64,000 bases of DNA. Origin: Candidatus Melainabacteria bacterium (GTDB taxonomy: Bacteria > Cyanobacteriota > Vampirovibrionia > Obscuribacterales > Obscuribacteraceae). Positions within the stretch are counted from its first letter, which is position 1, and every line of letters begins with the position of its first letter. Below are positions 32,975 through 42,051 of the stretch, piece by piece. The notes under the pieces are model-generated. The model saw only the letters and a program-made list of their open reading frames with translations. It was not told the DNA's origin and did no database searches. The translations under genes and the position numbers were made by a program. Where the stretch lies: NCBI GenBank assembly GCA_016716405.1, contig JADJWK010000003.1, positions 372,001 to 436,000 on the forward strand, written 5' to 3'.

Positions 32975-33745
32975 ATGATTGTCGCAAGCTGGAACGTCAA
33001 TTCGATTTCGGTACGCCTGCCTCACGTGCTTTCCTGGCTCGAGGAGGTGGCTCCTTCCGTCCTTTGCATCCAGGAGACGAAGTCCACCGACGACAAATTC
33101 CCGGCAGCCGCCTTTGCCGAAATCGGCTACAACTGCGTGTTTTTCGGGCAGAAGACTTATAACGGAGTGGCTATTATCGCCCGCAGCGAGATCCGGAATG
33201 CAGAGAAGGGATTCTCAGGCATGCCTGAATCCGATCAAGTTCGTTTTGTCAAAGCGGAAATCGATTCTGTCACGATACTTAATTCATATGTTCCTAATGG
33301 GCAGGAGATCGGATCGGACAAGTACGAGTACAAGCTGAACTGGCTGCGCAGCCTGCGTGCTTATCTCGACGCCAACCTCGACCCTGACGAGAAAGTCTTG
33401 CTGTGCGGCGATTTCAATGTCGCCCCTCTCGATATAGATGTATTCGATCCCGAAATGACCCGGGAGCAGATCCTGACCAGCAGCGGTGAGCGGGAGACCC
33501 TGGAGCATTTGAGAGAGTGGGGCTTCCTAGACGCCTTCCGCCTCCATGTCCGGGAGGGAGGGCACTATACCTGGTGGGACTACAGAGCCATGGCATTTCG
33601 CCGCAAGATGGGTTTTCGGATCGACCACATCTGGATCAGCCCTGCCCTGGAAAAAAGCTGCGTGAGAGCCTGGATAGACGTCGCTCCTCGGAAGAAGGAG
33701 CGGCCTTCGGACCACACGCCTATCTGTGTGGAGCTGGCGATCTGA
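32975..33745 (+). CDS. xthA: Exodeoxyribonuclease III (AP endonuclease)
   Basis: 256-residue Mg-dependent base-excision-repair nuclease of the ExoIII/APE1 family. Seen: VASWNVNSISVRLPHVLSWL, the metal Glu in CIQETKS, Tyr/Asn in NSYVPNGQEIGSDKY, GDFNVAP, WWDYRAMAFRRKMGFRIDHI and the C-terminal His in RPSDHTPICVEL. All catalytic residues are intact and length is normal. Start at ATG 32975, eight bases after GGAG. With photolyase at 38787 it contributes to DNA repair. Confidence 0.95.
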   Translation: MIVASWNVNSISVRLPHVLSWLEEVAPSVLCIQETKSTDDKFPAAAFAEIGYNCVFFGQKTYNGVAIIARSEIRNAEKGFSGMPESDQVRFVKAEIDSVTILNSYVPNGQEIGSDKYEYKLNWLRSLRAYLDANLDPDEKVLLCGDFNVAPLDIDVFDPEMTREQILTSSGERETLEHLREWGFLDAFRLHVREGGHYTWWDYRAMAFRRKMGFRIDHIWISPALEKSCVRAWIDVAPRKKERPSDHTPICVELAI

Positions 33746-33752
33746 GAAAAAA

Positions 33753-35687
33753 TCAGACCCCGGCTTTGACCGGATTCTTGGCGCTCTTGTTCTTCTCGTA
33801 AGAGAAGATGATGTCCGCTTTCTCGATGGTCTGAAGGTCTTTGAATTCGCCTTCGATAACCATGTCTGCCAGTTTGGAGCAGGCTTTGAAATAGCTGTCC
33901 GAAACTCTTTCGCCTGTGAGCTTCCTGGTCAGATCCTGGCAGAGTATGTCGGCGGCGGCGGTCATGACTTTGTCCTTGAGCTCGTGAGCCCAGGAGGCAG
34001 TGACCAGGATCGTGATGGTGTCCTGGACACGCTGCGACATCTCGGCGATGCGGCACTGCCTGTCCGGCAGCTTGAGCTGGTGCGTGACCATGGCTTCGGA
34101 AAGCTCCAGGGGATGCTGGTGGAGCTGCTCGAGGGCGAAATTGATATGCTCGTTGAGACGGGGGTCCATGTCCGAGACCTCACGCTTGTCTTTCCCTGAG
34201 GCTACCCGGGAGATGTACCAGCCCATGTATTTCAGGAGCTCGCTGCGCAGGGCCCAGGCATGAGCGGGGTTGACCGGGTTGAAAGCACGGATGCCGTGTT
34301 TTTGAAGGGCCAGACCGACTGGCTCGAAATAGGTGCTGCCGTGGTTTTTGGCCAGGGCCTTGAAGAAAGCCATGCCGAGCATCTCGCCTTCCCCTTCATA
34401 GATACAGGGAGCGAGGAAATCGTGGACATTGTCTCCGAAGATGTGACCCTGCACGAAAGAGCGTCCGCCATGGGTCTTCATGAAGAGCTCTATGGCGCAC
34501 TCTTTCTCGGCTTCGCTTCCGAAGATCTTGGCGATTATGCACTCGAGCTCGCCACGGTAACCCTGATCGAGAAGCCAGGAGCCCCAGGCGACCAGGGCGT
34601 CGCTGCCGGCGATCAGGGCTGTCGCCCTGGCTATACGCCGCTTGACCAGCTCTCTGGTCTCGATGGCCTTGCCATAGGTCTCTCTGAAATTGGCCCAGGG
34701 GAGCATATTGGCCAGCATCAGGCGCATGACCCCGGAAGCCGTGGCGCAAAGCGCCAGGCGACCCATATTGAGACCGTGGTAGGCGACGGTGAGACCGTCT
34801 CCTCTGGGTACCGAAAGGAGGTTCTCCTTCGGCACTTTCAGGTTCTTGAACTTGAGACCGTTGTTGTGAGCGTGGCTGAGAGCATGGAGCTTATAAGTGA
34901 CGATCTGGAAATTCTCGTTCTGCTCTCTGGGCAGGTCCACGATAAGGGCCGCCGGCTTGCCGTCCACCAGGGCCACGACTCCTGCCGTCCGGCCTTCGAT
35001 GGCATTGGTGATGAAGAGCTTCTCCCCGTTGAGGAGATAATGATCCCCTTCCAGGGTGGCGGTGGTGCGCAGAGCCGTCAGGTCCGATCCGGCATTGGGC
35101 TCGGTAAGAGCGAAGGCGGACAGGGACTCGCCGCTTGCCAGACGAGGCAGGAATTTCTTCTTCTGGGCATCGTTGCCGAAGGAGCGCACCGGATCCACGG
35201 CGCCGATGCAGCCGTGGACCGAGGCCAGACCGGCCACGGTGGGCTCGATAGTGGCTACCCGGGTGAGGAAAGACATGAACGAGCGGACCGAAACTCCCTG
35301 ACCGCCGTATTCCTTGTCGATGAGCAATCCCCAGTAACCGACATCAGCCAGCTCTTTGAGGACTTTCTCCGAGATTTTGCCTTTCTCGTCATATTGAGTC
35401 TTGTCGTGACGGTGCTTGGCAAGGATGGCCAGGGACTTTTCCATGACTTCGCTGGCAGAGTCCTTGGAATCAGCCCGGGGCGGGGAGAAAAGCTCCAGGG
35501 GCACCGAGTTGTCCCAGACCGCCCGGTGAACGGGGCTGTTCACCGTTTTGTACTGGGCCGCGAAAAGAGCTTCGACTTCATCATCGGCTCTGTCTACCGC
35601 GCCTGTTCTGGTCGCTTCTTCTTCGCTCTTGCCGCTGAGGCGCATGGCGGTTTCGGCAAAGCTGGTCTCTTTATCTGAATTAGTCAT
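33753..35687 (-). CDS. Acyl-CoA dehydrogenase (VLCAD/ACAD9-like length)
   Basis: 644-residue FAD enzyme of beta-oxidation. FAD/substrate motifs FALTEPNAGSDLTALRTTA (partly) and LNGEKLFITNA are present, the catalytic Glu sits in PCIYEGEGEML, and THGGRSFVQGH lies nearby. It has a ~90-residue N-terminal extension and a ~190-residue C-terminal helical extension, as in VLCAD-type enzymes, which are membrane-associated dimers. The chain-length preference is inferred from architecture only. Convergent with xthA (7 bases). Confidence 0.92.
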   Translation of the reverse strand: MTNSDKETSFAETAMRLSGKSEEEATRTGAVDRADDEVEALFAAQYKTVNSPVHRAVWDNSVPLELFSPPRADSKDSASEVMEKSLAILAKHRHDKTQYDEKGKISEKVLKELADVGYWGLLIDKEYGGQGVSVRSFMSFLTRVATIEPTVAGLASVHGCIGAVDPVRSFGNDAQKKKFLPRLASGESLSAFALTEPNAGSDLTALRTTATLEGDHYLLNGEKLFITNAIEGRTAGVVALVDGKPAALIVDLPREQNENFQIVTYKLHALSHAHNNGLKFKNLKVPKENLLSVPRGDGLTVAYHGLNMGRLALCATASGVMRLMLANMLPWANFRETYGKAIETRELVKRRIARATALIAGSDALVAWGSWLLDQGYRGELECIIAKIFGSEAEKECAIELFMKTHGGRSFVQGHIFGDNVHDFLAPCIYEGEGEMLGMAFFKALAKNHGSTYFEPVGLALQKHGIRAFNPVNPAHAWALRSELLKYMGWYISRVASGKDKREVSDMDPRLNEHINFALEQLHQHPLELSEAMVTHQLKLPDRQCRIAEMSQRVQDTITILVTASWAHELKDKVMTAAADILCQDLTRKLTGERVSDSYFKACSKLADMVIEGEFKDLQTIEKADIIFSYEKNKSAKNPVKAGV

Positions 35688-35830
35688 AGATCCTTCCTGC
35701 TGGTCTGATGATCATATTACAAAAATCAGCCGTGATTCAGATAGGTGGTTACTCTTGGTACAAATCGGGGTGAGATAATGAATGACCTGTAATAATTCAT
35801 ACTCTTTCTTTGAGAGAAGCGGAGCAATAT

Positions 35831-37009
35831 ATGACCAAGGAACTGAAAAAGGCTGGAGTCCCGCTCAAGAGAGTCTCGCTGTACAAGCACGGTATCGGTT
35901 ACTTCGAGAGGCGGGGCAAGGTCGACGGACCCTGCCGGGTCGAGCTCGTTTGCGGGCCGGACGAAATCGACGATATGCTCAAATCCCTTCTCGTCCTCAA
36001 GGAAGGCTCACGAATCGCTGCGATCACCTATGAGTCGGCGACCCCGATTGCCGAGAAACTTTCGCAGTTCGGTTTCGACCTCCGGGTCAATGACGGATTT
36101 GTCAAGCTGGTAGCTCAGATGAAAGGGGTTCCGGTGACTGTTCATTTTTCCGGCGACGAGAAAGTAGCCGGAAAGGTAGTCGGCATCGATACCGGTCGCA
36201 AGAAAGCGGACGGCGAGATCATCACCGAAGAGTTTCTGGTGGTCTACACGGACAATCGCGAGCTGAGGCGCGTGCCGGTAGCAAGCATAGGTTCGCTCAA
36301 TATCGAGGACCGGGATCTGGCCGAAGAGCTCAAGCAGCAACTCGACCTGCTTTTCCTCTCGCTCAGGAAGAAAGACCAGAAACTCCTCAATGTCGAGATC
36401 AGCGAGAAGGGCAAAAGCGACATAACAATAGCCTATTCAATCCCGAACCCGATCTGGAAAACCAGCTACAGGCTGCTTTTCAACACGGATCAGGAGCTCC
36501 TTCTCCAGGGTGTGGCCATAGTCGACAACATTCAGGACGAGGACTGGGAGAATGTCGATATGACACTGGTATCGGCTGCCCCCATATCTTTCATCCAGCC
36601 TCTGTACGATCCTATAAAGCCCCTTCGCAAGACGATCAAGGCCCAGGGCGTGCAATCGTCGGATCCCTTCGTAGCCGAGCGCCAGCTCAAAGTCGGAGGT
36701 CTGTCATTGCAGGAGAGGAGCGCCGAATCCGGCTCCTGGGGAGCCGCCCCGGCTCAGGCGATGGCGTTCGGAGCCGGAGTCGCCGGTGGCATGGACGGGG
36801 GTATGGTCGATGCACTGAAGAGCCAGGAAATCGGTGTGGATGGAGAGCAGACCGGCGAGCTCTTCGAATACAAGATCAAAGACCCTGTCACCGTGCCCCG
36901 GAGGAGCTCGGCGCTCATCCCGGTTGTGCAGCAGATTATCGAGGGCGAACGAGTTTCTATATATTATATAAGGAAGAGCAGAACAGAGAATTCGCTTTCG
37001 CTGCGGTGA
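35831..37009 (+). CDS. DUF4139 protein, N-terminal part (gene split by apparent frameshift)
   Basis: 392 residues encoding the N-terminal half of a DUF4139-family protein: VSLYKHGIGYFERRGKV, a strand-rich middle, ISYSIPNPIWKTSYRLLF-like YSIPNPIWKTSYRLLF, then LFEYKIKDPVTVPRRSSALI. The family domain continues in the -1 frame at 37006-37842. The stop TGA at 37007 lies in the middle of the conserved domain. A missing T in the TTT at 36996-36998 would restore TENSLFAAVRLVNTTG. Start ATG 35831 with GCGGAG upstream. Function of the family unknown. Confidence 0.75.
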   Translation: MTKELKKAGVPLKRVSLYKHGIGYFERRGKVDGPCRVELVCGPDEIDDMLKSLLVLKEGSRIAAITYESATPIAEKLSQFGFDLRVNDGFVKLVAQMKGVPVTVHFSGDEKVAGKVVGIDTGRKKADGEIITEEFLVVYTDNRELRRVPVASIGSLNIEDRDLAEELKQQLDLLFLSLRKKDQKLLNVEISEKGKSDITIAYSIPNPIWKTSYRLLFNTDQELLLQGVAIVDNIQDEDWENVDMTLVSAAPISFIQPLYDPIKPLRKTIKAQGVQSSDPFVAERQLKVGGLSLQERSAESGSWGAAPAQAMAFGAGVAGGMDGGMVDALKSQEIGVDGEQTGELFEYKIKDPVTVPRRSSALIPVVQQIIEGERVSIYYIRKSRTENSLSLR

Positions 37010-37842
37010 GGCTGGTCAACACCACCGGCCTGACCCTGGAGGCCGGCCCGGTGACGGTGATGGAAAATGAGTCTTATGCAGGGGAATGCCTGCTCGACGT
37101 GCTCAAGCCCGATGATAAGAGAATCCTTCCATATGCCCTGGACCAGTCCGTGAGCGTGGTGGTGAGGGATGACTACCAGCGCAGCCCTGTCTGGAAAGTG
37201 CGTATCACCGACGGGATTATCGCCTGTCTGTTCAAGCAGATATCGAAGCGTAGATATATCGTGGAAAATCTCTCTTCAGTAAAGAAAGCCGTTTTTGTCG
37301 AGCATCCTTACAAGGATGGCTGGACCCTCACCCCCGGGTCTCGAGAGGCTGAAGAGATCACCAGGAATTTCTACCGGTTCCGTCTGGAAGTGGACGATCA
37401 TAGCTCCCGGGAGCTCGAGGTCCAGACCGAGTCGGAGTCAGCTGAAAGCTACAGCCTCTTCAATGTCAGCCACCAGCACAATCATGTGCAATGGCTTCTC
37501 GACCAGAACTTCAAGGACGAGGACTTCATGAAGCTATTGCGCAGCGCTATCGGGATAAAGGCCGAGCTTGCCAGGCTCTCGGATGAGGGTCGGCGCATCG
37601 AGGCTGAGATTGCCGCGGAAGAGAACAATCAGAACCGGGCCCGGGAGAACGTCAAGACCCTGGGAGCCAGTGCCGATCGTTTCAAGGAGGCGATTGAGAA
37701 CAGCGAGGACAGGATCGTCGAGCTTCAAGAGAATCTCAAGAAGGTCCGGGCCGAGCAGGCGGCCAGAGAGAGACAACTGAAGGATCTTCTCTCCACCCAG
37801 GTCGAGTCGGAGCTTGCCAGCGAGCAACCTGCTTCGGTGTAG
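37006..37842 (+). CDS. DUF4139 protein, C-terminal part
   Basis: 278 residues beginning RLVNTTGLTLEAGPVTVMEN, which is the middle of the DUF4139 domain, then YAGECLLDVLKPDD and FVEHPYKDGWTL. The C-terminal part is a coiled coil (~180-270). The GTG at 37006 overlaps the previous stop as GTGA, so independent translation is possible. I think it more likely that this and the preceding frame are one gene disrupted by a single base, either in the genome or in the assembly. Confidence 0.75.
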   Translation: MRLVNTTGLTLEAGPVTVMENESYAGECLLDVLKPDDKRILPYALDQSVSVVVRDDYQRSPVWKVRITDGIIACLFKQISKRRYIVENLSSVKKAVFVEHPYKDGWTLTPGSREAEEITRNFYRFRLEVDDHSSRELEVQTESESAESYSLFNVSHQHNHVQWLLDQNFKDEDFMKLLRSAIGIKAELARLSDEGRRIEAEIAAEENNQNRARENVKTLGASADRFKEAIENSEDRIVELQENLKKVRAEQAARERQLKDLLSTQVESELASEQPASV

Positions 37843-37899
37843 AGCCGTTCACTTACAGTACACGTTCGAGCGGTAGGCTAGATTCGGAGGTGAGCGAAA

Positions 37900-38790
37900 G
37901 TGAAAATTCTGGTCTCCGGTGGAACCGGTCTTGTCGGCAGTAAGCTTGTGGAACTCCTGAAAAGGAAGGGCCATGATGTGAGTATCCTCTCCCGCCGTCC
38001 CGACGGCCCGGGGGTGGTCCACTGGGAGCCGGGCAGCGGGCGAATAGACGGCAAGAAGCTCGAGGGGTACGATGCCGTAGTGCATCTGGCCGGCGAGAAT
38101 ATCGCCTCGGAGCGATGGACCGAAGCCAAGAAGCAACAGATCAGAGAAAGCCGGGTGGCGGTAACGAAAATGTTGGCCGAGGCTCTGGCTGCCTGCGCGA
38201 GTCCCCCTCAAGTCCTGGTGTCCGCTTCCGCCATAGGGTTTTATGGTGATCGAGGCAGCGAGGAGCTGACCGAAGCTAGTAGAGCGGGATCAGGTTTCCT
38301 GGCGGAGGTCTGCCGGGACTGGGAAGGGGCTACTGCCCCGGCTTCCGATGCCGGAATCAGAGTGGTCAACCTCCGGATCGGTGTGGTAATCGGCAAAGGA
38401 GGTGGGGCGATTGCTAAGATGCTTCCGCCTTTCCAGCTCGGACTCGGTGGACCTCTTGGTTCCGGAAAGCAATATATGAGCTGGATTGCCAATGAAGACC
38501 TGGCCGAGATGGTCCTCTTCGCCATCGAGCATGCCGAGCTGTCCGGACCGGTCAATGCCGTGGCGCCTCAGCCCCTGACCAATGCTCAATTCACGAAAGT
38601 GCTCGGTCAGGTGATCAGCCGACCGACGATATTCCCGGTGCCCTCTTTCGGTCTCAAGATTCTCATGGGTGAAATGGCTGACGAGCTGCTGCTCTCGAGC
38701 ACCCGGGTTCTACCCGAGAAACTCACCGGAGCCGGATTCTCCTACAAGCAGGCCGACCTGAGCTCGGCTCTGGAGGCTGCTCTCAAGTGA
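37900..38790 (+). CDS. TIGR01777-family NAD(P)-binding epimerase (YfcH/SulA-like)
   Basis: 296-residue extended short-chain dehydrogenase. Rossmann motif ILVSGGTGLVGSKLVELL, family signature VHLAGENIASERWTEAKKQQ (twenty residues), SASAIGFYGDRG, and MSWIANEDLAEM at the C-terminal half. GTG start at 37900 preceded by GGAGGTGA. Family members affect cell division (SulA) in cyanobacteria, but the reaction is unknown. Its TGA overlaps the photolyase GTG (GTGA), so they are coupled. Confidence 0.9.
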   Translation: MKILVSGGTGLVGSKLVELLKRKGHDVSILSRRPDGPGVVHWEPGSGRIDGKKLEGYDAVVHLAGENIASERWTEAKKQQIRESRVAVTKMLAEALAACASPPQVLVSASAIGFYGDRGSEELTEASRAGSGFLAEVCRDWEGATAPASDAGIRVVNLRIGVVIGKGGGAIAKMLPPFQLGLGGPLGSGKQYMSWIANEDLAEMVLFAIEHAELSGPVNAVAPQPLTNAQFTKVLGQVISRPTIFPVPSFGLKILMGEMADELLLSSTRVLPEKLTGAGFSYKQADLSSALEAALK

Positions 38791-40250
38791 GTGGCGACAC
38801 GTCCATCCTATGGTTTCGCCAGGACTTGAGAATCGCAGACAACCCGGCTCTATCACGGGCTGACTCTGCGGGCTCGCCCTTGTTGCCTGTCTATATCCAC
38901 TGTCCCGGGGAAGAGGGAGACCTCGGACCGGGCGAGGCTTCCATGTGGTGGCTCCATCACAGCCTGGCAAGCCTCGGCGCCGATCTCGAAAGGCTCGGAT
39001 CGCGATTGCTCTTGCGGCGGGGCGCACCGGAGGAAGTCCTGGGCGAGCTCGTTGTCGCTGCCGGAGCCAGAAGGGTCTTCTTCAACAGGCGCTACGAGCC
39101 TTCCGCCGTGGCGCAAGAGAAAAGAGTGGTGGCTCATCTGGAGAGACTCGGCGTCGAATGTCAATCTTTCAACGGCGGTCTATTGTTCGAGCCATGGCAG
39201 ATCGCTACCGGCGACGGCTCCCCTTACAGAGTCTTCACCCCATTCTGGAAAGCCTGCACTTCCAACGATATCGCTACTGCCTGTCTGGCTCGCCTCACGG
39301 CCATGCCTGCCGGGCTCCCGGGTAATGACCCGGGTTCAGAAATTTCAGGGCTTGCTCTCGATGAGCTCGGATTGCTTCCCCGAATAGATTGGGCGTCCGG
39401 ATTCAGGAAGATGTGGCGACCAGGCGAGGAAGGCGCGAAATCGCGTCTTTCGGAGTTTCTCTCCGGTGTCATCGGTGCTTACAGCACCCAGCGCGATCTC
39501 CCGGCTCGCGATGGTGTGTCTTATCTCTCGCCTCATCTTCATTTCGGCGAGATTGCCCCGGCTCGGATCTGGATCGAGGCAAGCGAAGTCATGGCGGAGC
39601 TCTCCAGGCAAGAGGCGGCAAGCGCCGGGGTCTTCCTGAAAGAGCTCGGCTGGCGCGAGTTCGCTCATCATATTCTCTATCATTTTCCGGAGACCGCCAG
39701 CCGGCCGCTTCGCTCGAACTTCGAGCGCTTTCCCTGGCGAGATGACTCGGACAGTCTGCTTGCCTGGCAAAAAGGTCTGACCGGCTATCCCATAGTCGAT
39801 GCCGGCATGAGACAGCTCTGGAGCACTGGCTGGATGCACAACCGGGTGCGAATGATCGTCGCTTCTTTTCTCACCAAGGACTTGAGAATCTCCTGGCTCG
39901 AAGGGGCTCGCTGGTTCTACAATACGCTGGTGGACGCCGACATCGCCAACAATACCCTGGGCTGGCAGTGGGCGGCCGGTTGCGGAGCCGATGCCGCGCC
40001 CTATTTCCGGATCTTCAATCCGATTTTGCAGGGCTTGAAGTTCGATCCGGAGGGGCAGTATGTCAAAGAGTGGGTTCCTGAGCTGAGGGATCTGCCGGCG
40101 AGCCATATTCACAAACCCTGGGAGGCACCGCCTCTGGTGCTTGCCGCCGCCGGAGTCGAGCTGGGGGTGAATTATCCAGGACCGGTGGTCGATCATGGCG
40201 CGGCTCGCAATGCGGCTCTTCAGGCGTTTTCTTCGATCAAGGGTGCTTGA
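38787..40250 (+). CDS. phrB: Deoxyribodipyrimidine photolyase
   Basis: 487-residue FAD-dependent light-driven repair enzyme for UV cyclobutane dimers. N-terminal antenna domain: ILWFRQDLRIADNPAL. FAD domain: LSPHLHFGEIAPARIW, GWREFAHHILYHFPE, GYPIVDAGMRQLWSTGWMHN, and the family's DADIANNTLGWQWAAGCGAD. These match class I CPD photolyases, and the electron-transfer Trp positions look present. GTG start coupled to the TIGR01777 gene. The tail overlaps the convergent gene by 31 bases. It suggests that the organism meets light. Confidence 0.94.
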   Translation: MSGDTSILWFRQDLRIADNPALSRADSAGSPLLPVYIHCPGEEGDLGPGEASMWWLHHSLASLGADLERLGSRLLLRRGAPEEVLGELVVAAGARRVFFNRRYEPSAVAQEKRVVAHLERLGVECQSFNGGLLFEPWQIATGDGSPYRVFTPFWKACTSNDIATACLARLTAMPAGLPGNDPGSEISGLALDELGLLPRIDWASGFRKMWRPGEEGAKSRLSEFLSGVIGAYSTQRDLPARDGVSYLSPHLHFGEIAPARIWIEASEVMAELSRQEAASAGVFLKELGWREFAHHILYHFPETASRPLRSNFERFPWRDDSDSLLAWQKGLTGYPIVDAGMRQLWSTGWMHNRVRMIVASFLTKDLRISWLEGARWFYNTLVDADIANNTLGWQWAAGCGADAAPYFRIFNPILQGLKFDPEGQYVKEWVPELRDLPASHIHKPWEAPPLVLAAAGVELGVNYPGPVVDHGAARNAALQAFSSIKGA

Positions 40251-42031
40251 TTCTCGATCAACTCGGCCAGGCTCGAGATGTCTTGAAGGAGATCATTGAG
40301 CCTTTTCAGTCCCGAGGCCTTCTTGATAATCCGCACCCCTTCTCTGACGACGACTCTCTCGACATTGTGCCGCCGGAATATGCCTGTGAGTATGTCTTTG
40401 AACCGGTGATCGCCGGTAAGCCATTGCGGAGCCGGTTCGCTCGCCGGTCTGTAGACCTCCAGGGACGGGAAGAAGCTTCTCAGCTTCGCGACCGCCACTT
40501 TCTTGAAGGATGCCGAGGAGACGAAGTTCTTCGGTATCGGTCTGGCGATTTCGAGATCCAGATCAGTGCGGCAGGAGAAGGCGATCTCGATCCTGTCGTG
40601 ATCCCATTCGCTCTGCTCGATAAGGACGAAGACGCTTCTTGCCCGGTAGCTGCCGAACAGGGCCAGACCGGCTTTGCCTGCGGGTGGATTGATCAAGATC
40701 ATCGAGTCGGGGTCGAGAACCTCTGCCAGCTTCTTAATCGAGGGAGCCTGCTCCGGCTCCACTGTCACTACCCGGCCTTTGTTCTGCCTGATATAGTCAG
40801 GCACGGTGTCTCCGAAGACCTGCTCGACCAGATCCGCCCCGGTATGGTATTCGAGCTTGCTGCCGTCGATATAATCGAGCTCCCTGGCGAATCGTTTCGC
40901 TTCTTCGAGCTTGACTACGAGCTCCGGAGATGGCTCGGCAAGGAGGGCGAGATTTTCTCTCCGCCTGCGATTGCGCAGATCGATGAAGAGATTGAGCACC
41001 AGGGTGAGGATGAGACGGCAGGCCGGAATGACCGCGAAGAGCATTCCGAAAGTCACATAGATACAGGCGAAGACCGATTCCGGCGTCGGCTCCGCCAGCC
41101 AGTCGATGGCTCTGACCAGGGGAAGATAGAAAAGCAGATTCATGAAGGCGAAGGACCAGAGGAAGGTGGCCCGACTTCCCCGGGCGCTTCCGAAGCGGAT
41201 CTTCTTCTCCTCGAAAAGCTCCGGCAGCTCGTCGGCGATATTTTCGCTGGTGCTCACCTGTAGCGACGGGAATACATATACGATGTTACCGCTGGCGGTG
41301 ACTTCCGGATGGCCGTCGAACCGAGCCAAAACCGATGCTACCGAGTATTCGTCCTGAAATCTCGATCCTGTGTAAGGCGCTAGCTGCTCGCTGGTCACCA
41401 CTCCGGCATTGGTCCTTATGAGAGTGGCAATATAGCGCCATTGTCTTTCGTTTTCCTCTCTATAGGAATAGGCGTTTCCCAGGAGAAAGGTGACTATGTC
41501 GTAAGCGTAGCTTGAATTCGTCTCCGGGGGATACTGCAGATAAGAAGGCAGCCTTTCCAGATCGTTGGGGTCGTAATGCCAGGCGAAGAGGCTCAGGAAG
41601 GGACGCAACAGATTGAGGAGCTCCCTGTCCCTTGCCTTGCCTTCCTTCGTAAGCGCCAGAGAATAGATAGAGACGATCATCACCGGCGAGACCATCAGCA
41701 TGATCGCCATGAAACAGCGGAAAAGATAGGCGCCTGCATGATATGCAGGCAGGAAGACGGGCTTCAGCGCCGCTTTCAAGCGCCGTCCCAGGAATATGCT
41801 GCGAAAACCCGGCGGCAGCCGGTAGACGAGCTGGCCGCTCTCGTCGACCTCGACGGAGCCGCCGGTGTCGGCGGCAAGCTGGTTCAGGAGAGTCCCGGTT
41901 ACCGTGAGGGGAAGCCCGGTTCTGGCGGAGACATCCGCTGTCGTCACCCGGCAGCCGAGGTGAGCGGCAGCATCGGCTACCTGATGCTTCTCCTTGATAC
42001 CGATGCTCGTGGATCTGGCCAGCTTCTGCAT
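40220..42031 (-). CDS. Membrane protein resembling a cyanobacterial/plastid family
   Basis: 603 residues. Two winged-helix-like segments are seen: residues ~20-70 (TTADVSARTGLPLTVTGTLL, then VDESGQLVYRLPPGFRSIFL) and ~205-255. Two membrane regions lie at ~95-125 and ~290-345, and a soluble C-terminal half follows. The text LPPGFRSIFLGRR recalls conserved cyanobacterial proteins related to plastid At5g03900-type proteins; I make this link from memory, without alignment. Last gene of the seven-gene run, 20 bases after the nitrilase. Function unknown. Confidence 0.7.
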   Translation of the reverse strand: MQKLARSTSIGIKEKHQVADAAAHLGCRVTTADVSARTGLPLTVTGTLLNQLAADTGGSVEVDESGQLVYRLPPGFRSIFLGRRLKAALKPVFLPAYHAGAYLFRCFMAIMLMVSPVMIVSIYSLALTKEGKARDRELLNLLRPFLSLFAWHYDPNDLERLPSYLQYPPETNSSYAYDIVTFLLGNAYSYREENERQWRYIATLIRTNAGVVTSEQLAPYTGSRFQDEYSVASVLARFDGHPEVTASGNIVYVFPSLQVSTSENIADELPELFEEKKIRFGSARGSRATFLWSFAFMNLLFYLPLVRAIDWLAEPTPESVFACIYVTFGMLFAVIPACRLILTLVLNLFIDLRNRRRRENLALLAEPSPELVVKLEEAKRFARELDYIDGSKLEYHTGADLVEQVFGDTVPDYIRQNKGRVVTVEPEQAPSIKKLAEVLDPDSMILINPPAGKAGLALFGSYRARSVFVLIEQSEWDHDRIEIAFSCRTDLDLEIARPIPKNFVSSASFKKVAVAKLRSFFPSLEVYRPASEPAPQWLTGDHRFKDILTGIFRRHNVERVVVREGVRIIKKASGLKRLNDLLQDISSLAELIENQAPLIEENA

Positions 42032-42051
42032 GTGATCATTATGGATGATAT

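Noticed and set aside
34260..35678. 472-codon plus-strand frame
   Set aside because: Lies fully antisense to the acyl-CoA dehydrogenase, whose motifs are clear; it is a by-product of GC-rich codon use.
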